This document shows, piece after piece, positions 58,485 through 64,000 of a stretch of DNA of 64,000 nt. The DNA is from an uncultured Lachnospiraceae bacterium (lineage in GTDB: Bacteria > Bacillota > Clostridia > Lachnospirales > Lachnospiraceae): positions 1 to 64,000 of the forward strand of contig CAJURU010000014.1 in NCBI GenBank assembly GCA_910588845.1, in the 5' to 3' direction. The notes beneath the pieces are model-generated. The model was not told the DNA's origin and ran no database searches. It worked only from the letters and a program-made list of their open reading frames with translations. Made by a program: the position numbers and the translations under genes. Position 1 is the first letter of the stretch. Every line of letters begins with the position of its first letter.

Positions 58485-60521
58485 ATGAAGAAAGCAGATG
58501 CAGGAGTCGCAATGTACTTGCTTGCGGCAATCATATTCTTTATTATTCCAATTCCTTCCTTTTTGTTGGATGTTATGCTTGCAGTGAACATTTCACTTGC
58601 ACTTGTGATTTTGATGAATGCGTTGTTTGTACAGGAAGTGTTGGAGATGTCTTTTTTCCCAACATTGCTGTTGTTTACGACCATTTTCCGTATATCATTA
58701 AACGTTTCCTCAACACGTCTGATTCTCAATACCGGTGATCCCGGTAATGTAGTCAAAACATTCGGACAGTTCGTAGGTGGCAATGATTTAATTATCGGTG
58801 CAATTATTTTCATCGTTATGGTTTTAATACAGTTCATTGTTATCAACAAGGGTTCCGAGCGTGTATCAGAGGTAACTGCTCGATTTACGCTGGATGCAAT
58901 GCCAGGTAAACAGATGGCGATAGATGCAGATTTGAATACGGGAATTATCAATGAGAAGCAGGCAAGGGAGCGCCGTGAGAAAATCCAGCAGGAATCGAGC
59001 TTTTTCGGAGCCATGGATGGTGCCACTAAGTATGTAAAGGGAGATGCCACAGTTGGTATAATTATCACATTGATTAACCTGGTAGGCGGTATTGCTATGG
59101 GGATGCTCCGTCGTGACATGGAAATCATGGACGCACTGAACCAGTTTGGCGTTCTTACAATTGGTGACGGACTTGTCAGCCAGATTCCGTCGCTTTTGAT
59201 TTCGTTAGCGACAGGTATTCTTGTAACGAAAGCCTCCAAGGAGGCAGATTTCGGCGATACGCTGATACGCCAGTTATTTGGAATTCCTAAAGTATTGTAT
59301 ATTGTAGGTGCGGTTATGGCCTTTTTGGCAATTACTACGCCATTGGAATGGAAATTATTTCTGCCGTTGGGAATTAGCTTTATCATTGCCGGCAGAAGCG
59401 TAGATAATCACCTTGAGGTGGAGGCCATCGAGGAGGAAGTGGATGCTGCAGAGGAAGAAGCGGAAGAAATCCGCAGGCCAGAGAATGTGGTGTCTTTATT
59501 GCAGGTAGACCCCATCGAATTAGAGTTTGGATATGGAATTATTCCCCTTGCAGATGTAAATCAGGGCGGGGACTTATTAGACCGTGTGGTTATGATCCGA
59601 AGGCAGATTGCTTTGGAGTTAGGAACAGTTGTACCAATTATTCGTCTGCGTGATAATATCCAGTTGAATCCGAACCAATACATTATTAAAATCAAGGGAA
59701 TCCAGATTACAGAAGGAGAGATTCTCTTTGACCATTATATGGCGATGAATCCTGGCTTTGTGGAGGAAGAGATATCCGGTATTCCGACGTTTGAGCCATC
59801 CTTCCACTTGCCGGCAATGTGGATTACCGAGAATCAGCGTGAGCGGGCAGAGAGTTTAGGTTACACGGTTGTTGATCCGCCATCCATTATCGCTACGCAT
59901 TTGACAGAGGTAATCAGGAGTCATATTGATGAACTGTTGTCCAGACAGGATGTACAGAGCCTTATCGACAATATCAAGGAAAACCATCCTACGCTTGTGG
60001 ATGAACTTGTTCCCAAACTGCTCGGCGTGGGCGAGGTTCAGAAAGTATTGCAGAATTTGCTGCATGAGGGCATATCTATCAGGGATTTGCTTACAATATT
60101 TGAGACGCTTGCAGATCATGCAGCGACATCCCGTGATACGGATGTGCTGACAGAATATGCAAGGCAGAGCCTGAAACGCGCGATTTCCAGTAAGTATTTT
60201 CCGTCGAATGAGACGACAAGCGTAATTACCTTAGATCCAAATGTGGAACAGGAAATCATGTCGTCTGTAAAGCAGACGGAACAAGGCGCATACTTGACGA
60301 TCGACCCGGAAAAGACCAAGGCGATTATGGATGCACTGGAACAGGAGATCAGTAAATTAGAAGAATTGGGCAAGAACCCGATTATCATTACGTCCCCCAT
60401 TGTGCGGATGTACTTTAAGAAATTGACGGAGGATTACTTCAAGGATCTGATTGTGGTATCGTATAATGAAGTAGAATCCAATATTGAATTACAATCAGTA
60501 GGGATGGTGAGCCTTTCATGA
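58485..60521 (+). CDS. flhA: Flagellar export protein FlhA
   Basis: A 678-residue export-gate component. About eight helices in the first half with the FHIPEP region (F-R-I-S-L-N-V-S-S-T-R-L-I-L; T-L-D-A-M-P-G-K-Q-M-A-I-D-A-D; F-F-G-A-M-D-G-A), then the large cytoplasmic ring domain that docks chaperone-substrate complexes. Overlaps flhF by 4 bases. Confidence 0.96.
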   Translation: MKKADAGVAMYLLAAIIFFIIPIPSFLLDVMLAVNISLALVILMNALFVQEVLEMSFFPTLLLFTTIFRISLNVSSTRLILNTGDPGNVVKTFGQFVGGNDLIIGAIIFIVMVLIQFIVINKGSERVSEVTARFTLDAMPGKQMAIDADLNTGIINEKQARERREKIQQESSFFGAMDGATKYVKGDATVGIIITLINLVGGIAMGMLRRDMEIMDALNQFGVLTIGDGLVSQIPSLLISLATGILVTKASKEADFGDTLIRQLFGIPKVLYIVGAVMAFLAITTPLEWKLFLPLGISFIIAGRSVDNHLEVEAIEEEVDAAEEEAEEIRRPENVVSLLQVDPIELEFGYGIIPLADVNQGGDLLDRVVMIRRQIALELGTVVPIIRLRDNIQLNPNQYIIKIKGIQITEGEILFDHYMAMNPGFVEEEISGIPTFEPSFHLPAMWITENQRERAESLGYTVVDPPSIIATHLTEVIRSHIDELLSRQDVQSLIDNIKENHPTLVDELVPKLLGVGEVQKVLQNLLHEGISIRDLLTIFETLADHAATSRDTDVLTEYARQSLKRAISSKYFPSNETTSVITLDPNVEQEIMSSVKQTEQGAYLTIDPEKTKAIMDALEQEISKLEELGKNPIIITSPIVRMYFKKLTEDYFKDLIVVSYNEVESNIELQSVGMVSLS

Positions 60522-61807
60522 CAATAAAGAAATTTCAAGGGAAAACGGAAGCGGAAGCCACTGCGCTGGCTAAAGAAGAATTTGGAGCCGGCACAGTGAT
60601 AATGAATGTAAAGGAAATAAAACCCAAAGGTTTTTTACGTTCTTTTAAGAATTCAGTGTTTGAGGTTACGGCTGCAATTGAAGAGGCAGAGCCGCCACAT
60701 GCGCCAATGCCTGCTGCGACGGCTCAAGCCCCAGCGCCGGGGAATATTAATGTGGCAATAGATGAGCCGATTGCAATTCCCAAGCCGCAAGAAGTGAAAG
60801 AAGTTTTTGCATCTGTGGAGAATACTTGGGCAAATTCCATGCCTCAGGAACAGGAAGCAGAACCTAAGAAAGAGACTGCTCCTGAACGCAGCAGCAGTAA
60901 CAATCTTGAGGAAAAGCTGGAAAATCTGCAATCTCTCTTAGAGAAGAAATTATCACAGCCTATTGAGGAAAAGAAAGATGAAATTCCCAAAGATGCGCCT
61001 ATTGATGAAAATCTGAAATTTGTGAAGATGATTTACAGCATCCTTCTGGAAAATGAGGTGGATGAGAAATATGTCAACCAAATCATGGATGAGGTTGAGA
61101 AAGTAATGAAGAAAGGCGCCAGCGTAGATTACATTCTCTCCAGTATTTATCAGAAGATGATTTTGAAGTTTGGGCAGCCTCAGCCGATCAAGTTGTCGGA
61201 ACATAAACCTAAGGTAGTATTTTTTGTAGGACCTACCGGTGTGGGAAAGACTACCACGATCGCCAAGATTGCATCTCGGTTTAAAGTGGAAAAAGGCAAG
61301 AAGGTGGCGCTGTACACAGCAGACACTTACCGAATTGCCGCAGCAGAACAGTTGCGCACCTATGCCAATATTTTGGATACGCCTTTAAACATTGTGTATT
61401 CTTCCAAAGAACTCAATGAGGAACTCGAGAAAGCACAGGCCGAAGAATTTGAACTGATACTGGTAGATACGGCAGGTTTTTCCCATAAGAACGAAGAGCA
61501 ACAGGGGGAGACCAAGGAGCTGATTGACCAGGTGCCGGAGGAATTCGATAAGGATGTCTATTTGGTGTTGAGCGCAACCACCAAATATCGTGATCTTATG
61601 GAAATCGCAGATGTATACAAAGAGAATTTTGATTTTAAAATGATTTTTACTAAATTAGATGAAACCAGTTGTTATGGCAATATTTTGAACATGAAGCTGT
61701 ACACGGGTACGGATTTGTCATATACTACTTATGGACAGAATGTGCCTGAGGATATTGAAATTTTCAATACCCAGAATATCGTAAAGCTTCTGCTTGGAGG
61801 AAAATAG
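60518..61807 (+). CDS. flhF: Flagellar SRP-like GTPase FlhF
   Basis: A 429-residue GTPase. B domain N-terminus (M-T-I-K-K-F-Q-G-K-T-E-A-E-A), Pro/Ala-rich linker (about 55-140), N and G domains with P-loop G-P-T-G-V-G-K-T-T-T (about 240), D-T-A-G-F-S-H-K-N, and T-K-L-D-E-T. The usual D-T-A-G-R has Phe in place of Arg. Works with FlhG to set flagellar site and number. Confidence 0.94.
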   Translation: MTIKKFQGKTEAEATALAKEEFGAGTVIMNVKEIKPKGFLRSFKNSVFEVTAAIEEAEPPHAPMPAATAQAPAPGNINVAIDEPIAIPKPQEVKEVFASVENTWANSMPQEQEAEPKKETAPERSSSNNLEEKLENLQSLLEKKLSQPIEEKKDEIPKDAPIDENLKFVKMIYSILLENEVDEKYVNQIMDEVEKVMKKGASVDYILSSIYQKMILKFGQPQPIKLSEHKPKVVFFVGPTGVGKTTTIAKIASRFKVEKGKKVALYTADTYRIAAAEQLRTYANILDTPLNIVYSSKELNEELEKAQAEEFELILVDTAGFSHKNEEQQGETKELIDQVPEEFDKDVYLVLSATTKYRDLMEIADVYKENFDFKMIFTKLDETSCYGNILNMKLYTGTDLSYTTYGQNVPEDIEIFNTQNIVKLLLGGK

Positions 61808-61810
61808 GTT

Positions 61811-62686
61811 ATGGACCAGGCAGAAAAGTTAAGAGACATAGTGAAGAAAAATCAAAAAACTTCGCCTAAGGCAAGGATATTTACCGTTACCAGTGGAAAG
61901 GGCGGGGTTGGGAAATCTAATGTGGCAGTCAACCTTGCTGTTCAGATGAGAAAACGTGGAAAGCGTGTTATCATTTTTGATGCGGATTTTGGCCTTGCTA
62001 ACGTGGAGATTATGTTTGGTGCAATTCCCAAATTTAATCTGAGTGATTTAATCTACCGTGAGAAATCTATAAAAGAGATTATTACGCCAGGACCTATGGG
62101 TATCGAGTTTATTTCTGGAGGTTCGGGAATTACAGGCGTCAATAACCTTTCTAAAGAGCAGCTCAAGTTTTTAGTAAGTAACTTGGAGCAGCTTGATGAG
62201 TTGGCGGATGTCATCATCGTTGACACAGGAGCTGGAATCTCAGACAATGTACTGGAATTTGTGATGGCAAGTCCGGAAATCCTGCTACTTGTTACTTCTG
62301 AGCCAAGCTCGCTGACAGACGCATACTCGCTTCTTAAGGCATTGCACAGGAACAAAGAGTTCCGTCAAGCGCAGAGTAAGGTAAAGGTGATTTCTAATCG
62401 GGTAGTGTCTGAGGAAGAGGGAATAGGGATATATGAAAAACTGAACGCTGTAGTCGGTCAGTTTTTGAATGGTGATTTGGAATATGTGGGGATTATACCC
62501 AGAGATTCGCTGCTTGAGAAAGCAGTTTGTCAGCAGCAACCAGTCAGTATTTTATACCCGGAGGCAAAATCTTCAAAGGCATTTGAGCAATTATCCGGTT
62601 ACTTATTGGAGGGAGTGGCAGCCCCCATAGAGGAAAAAAGAGGCATTGTACAATTATTGTCTCGTTTCATCTTTCAGAGAAATTAG
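61811..62686 (+). CDS. flhG: Flagellar number regulator FlhG (MinD-like ATPase)
   Basis: A 291-residue ParA/MinD-family ATPase: deviant Walker A S-G-K-G-G-V-G-K-S-N, D-A-D-F-G-L-A-N-V and V-D-T-G-A-G. The short N-terminal Q-A-E-K-L-R-D-I motif is the FlhF-activating helix. Starts 3 bases after flhF. Confidence 0.94.
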   Translation: MDQAEKLRDIVKKNQKTSPKARIFTVTSGKGGVGKSNVAVNLAVQMRKRGKRVIIFDADFGLANVEIMFGAIPKFNLSDLIYREKSIKEIITPGPMGIEFISGGSGITGVNNLSKEQLKFLVSNLEQLDELADVIIVDTGAGISDNVLEFVMASPEILLLVTSEPSSLTDAYSLLKALHRNKEFRQAQSKVKVISNRVVSEEEGIGIYEKLNAVVGQFLNGDLEYVGIIPRDSLLEKAVCQQQPVSILYPEAKSSKAFEQLSGYLLEGVAAPIEEKRGIVQLLSRFIFQRN

Positions 62687-62701
62687 GAGCAGAGGTGTCA
62701 T

Positions 62702-63457
62702 ATGAATACTGGTATTTTGAAAATCGGTGATAATGTAGAAATTCGGATTTTACAGCAAGTGGAGCAGGGGTGGAAAACCGGGGATCGTCCGGATTCTTAT
62801 GCCAGCAAAATCCAGAACATTCTGGATAATGGAGATATTGAGATAGATATGCCGACCAGGGGAGGTAAGAATGCATCTCTGCCATCCGGCGTCCGTTTAG
62901 AATTTCTGTTTTATACTCATGTAGGCATTTACCGGTGTGTGGCGCATATCAAGAACCGTTATATCAGGGAGAATCTTTATCTGCTGTTAATCGAACCCAA
63001 AACACCGTTAGAAAAATTTCAGCGTCGGGAACATTACCGGTTTGAATGTGCCCTGGATATGCTCTATCTGCCAATTAAACCGAATGAATTAGATATATCG
63101 CCAATAGAAGAATTAAAGGAGCATCACAGACTTACGTATCCGGAGGATTTGGCAAAGGAAGCCATTGCCGTTGATTTAAGCGGGGGCGGCATGAGGTTTG
63201 TAGGATATGAAGCCGCAGATAATGGGGATTATATGGTAATATCCCTGCCATTGGAAAACGAGAGCATGAGCTATACGTTGGAAGTTGTGGCGTGTGTGCT
63301 AACATGTCAGCAGATCAAGAAACATACAGGCAAGAGGAAGGATTCGCAAAAGAAATATGAGTATCGTGTGAAGTTTCTGATGAAGAATCCTGAAGACAGG
63401 GAATGGATCATAAAATTTATATTTGAGCAGGAGCGTTTGCGCAGGCAAAAAGGGTGA
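62702..63457 (+). CDS. YcgR/YpfA-like PilZ c-di-GMP effector
   Basis: A 251-residue protein with an N-terminal YcgR-like domain (about 5-100) and a PilZ domain with the c-di-GMP motifs R-R-E-H-Y-R (about 108) and D-L-S-G-G-G-M-R-F (about 159). Such proteins slow the motor when c-di-GMP is high. Its place in the operon, and the HD-GYP enzyme at 26.1 kb, suggest that motility here is tuned by c-di-GMP. Confidence 0.9.
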   Translation: MNTGILKIGDNVEIRILQQVEQGWKTGDRPDSYASKIQNILDNGDIEIDMPTRGGKNASLPSGVRLEFLFYTHVGIYRCVAHIKNRYIRENLYLLLIEPKTPLEKFQRREHYRFECALDMLYLPIKPNELDISPIEELKEHHRLTYPEDLAKEAIAVDLSGGGMRFVGYEAADNGDYMVISLPLENESMSYTLEVVACVLTCQQIKKHTGKRKDSQKKYEYRVKFLMKNPEDREWIIKFIFEQERLRRQKG

Positions 63458-63461
63458 TTGT

Positions 63462-64000
63462 ATGAAAAAAAATATTTTGGTTGTTGATGACTCTGCACTC
63501 ATGAGAAGGGTTATTTGTGATATAATTGATTCAGAAAGTACATTTCAGGCAAAGGATGTTTGCAGGGATGGCCTGGAGGCTTATGAGAAGTTAAAAACTA
63601 CGACTTACGATGCTGTCGTGTTGGACGTGAATATGCCTCGCATGGATGGTCTGCAATTGCTGGAGAAATTACAGCAGGATGGAATCAAAGCGACTATCAT
63701 TATGGTAAGTACTTTGACGACAAAGGATGCGGATGTGACTATCCGCGCCATGGAGCTGGGGGCTGTTGATTTTATCACAAAACCTTGTAATATTATAGAG
63801 GCGAAGAGCGATGAGTTCCGGAGAAGGATTCTTCAGATGCTTAAAGCGGTTATCCGCTCAGATGATGCCAAGGTACAGGCGGGTTCCCAGGTTCAGGCAC
63901 AGGAGACGGCAAAGGGGGGGCCGGTAAAAGTGCCTAAGAAGTTGGAGCGTACCGGTTTGTCCGGCAAGAAGGTGCTCGTAGCGTTAGCCTGTTCAACAGG
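63462..64000 (+). CDS. cheB: Chemotaxis methylesterase CheB, N-terminal part
   Basis: Starts at ATG 63462 and is open to the right edge: 179 codons seen. The receiver domain has V-V-D-D-S-A-L-M-R-R, phospho-Asp in V-V-L-D-V-N-M-P, M-V-S-T-L and F-I-T-K-P. A Gln/Ala/Lys linker follows, then V-A-L-A-C-S-T-G, the start of the methylesterase domain with its catalytic Ser, cut by the window. CheB demethylates receptors for adaptation. Confidence 0.92.
   Translation, partial: MKKNILVVDDSALMRRVICDIIDSESTFQAKDVCRDGLEAYEKLKTTTYDAVVLDVNMPRMDGLQLLEKLQQDGIKATIIMVSTLTTKDADVTIRAMELGAVDFITKPCNIIEAKSDEFRRRILQMLKAVIRSDDAKVQAGSQVQAQETAKGGPVKVPKKLERTGLSGKKVLVALACST

Noticed and set aside
58286..59386. Minus-strand frame of 366 codons under flhB/flhA
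   Set aside because: Shadow of conserved membrane-protein genes; no independent evidence.
1..64000. CRISPR arrays, tRNA or rRNA genes, complete insertion sequences, phage genes
   Set aside because: Reading both strands by eye showed no regularly spaced repeats of CRISPR type, no tRNA-like folds and no intact transposase or phage genes; a tRNAscan or ISfinder run would be decisive.

Overview
The window reads as chromosomal DNA of a motile, anaerobic, spore-forming-lineage Clostridia, most likely a Lachnospiraceae. The evidence is a complete fla/che operon behind topA and codY, an intact sigma-K gene without a pro-sequence, a group B-type [FeFe] hydrogenase, a MetH whose reactivation domain is a separate gene, and many protein families typical of gut Lachnospiraceae (DUF4250, DUF1292, DUF4474, DUF5662, TnpV). 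All assignments come from reading motifs; no database search was run.

Left edge, 1-1320: a decayed accessory patch. On the minus strand are the start of a PD-(D/E)XK nuclease-like gene that leaves the window and, before it, a wrecked gene (frameshift at a run of seven C, apparent internal deletion, nonsense codon). On the plus strand are a promoter, a small multi-hairpin RNA, a terminator and a truncated ToxN/AbiQ-like toxin, which is the layout of a type III toxin-antitoxin locus. Its truncated end runs in frame into a remnant of a TnpV-like transposon protein.

1.4-5.5 kb: methyl-folate branch of methionine synthesis (metF, separate MetH reactivation protein, metH). 5.6-10.7 kb: DUF4474 protein, metallophosphoesterase, WYL regulator, two GyrI-like ligand-binding proteins (one with a Cys-rich DUF3795 tail), and a FlxA-like coiled-coil protein. 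10.8-12.8 kb (minus): two-component system. 13.0-16.0 kb: CLC anion transporter resembling the fluoride clade, and [FeFe] hydrogenase. 16.0-21.9 kb: PadR regulator with DUF2812 partner, NatAB-type ABC exporter, SsuABC/TauABC-type importer. 22.0-25.5 kb: gltX and a UvrD-like helicase. 25.7-27.2 kb (minus): DUF1292 protein and HD-GYP c-di-GMP phosphodiesterase. 27.4-30.8 kb: a GH13-fold protein lacking catalytic residues, a TraX-like membrane protein, a DUF5662 protein and, on the minus strand, a 58-residue DUF4250 gene with a structured leader. 31.0-37.5 kb: sigK, comM-like ATPase, dprA, topA, codY.

37.9-64.0 kb: one long flagellar and chemotaxis operon: flgB-flgC-fliE-fliF-fliG-fliH-fliI-fliJ-motE-like-fliK-flgD-TIGR02530-flgE-flbD-motA-motB-fliL-fliM-fliY-cheY-fliO-fliP-fliQ-fliR-flhB-flhA-flhF-flhG-ycgR-cheB (cut by the right edge). 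It supplies the rod base, MS ring, switch, export gate and ATPase, hook, stator, and c-di-GMP and chemotaxis inputs. The HD-GYP enzyme at 26 kb could feed the same c-di-GMP signal.

The points most worth checking are two copies, 8.5 kb apart, of an intergenic element whose stems show compensatory base changes; the structured DUF4250 leader; the type III toxin-antitoxin remnant; the catalytically altered GH13 protein; and a FlgD with an unusual C-terminal module.
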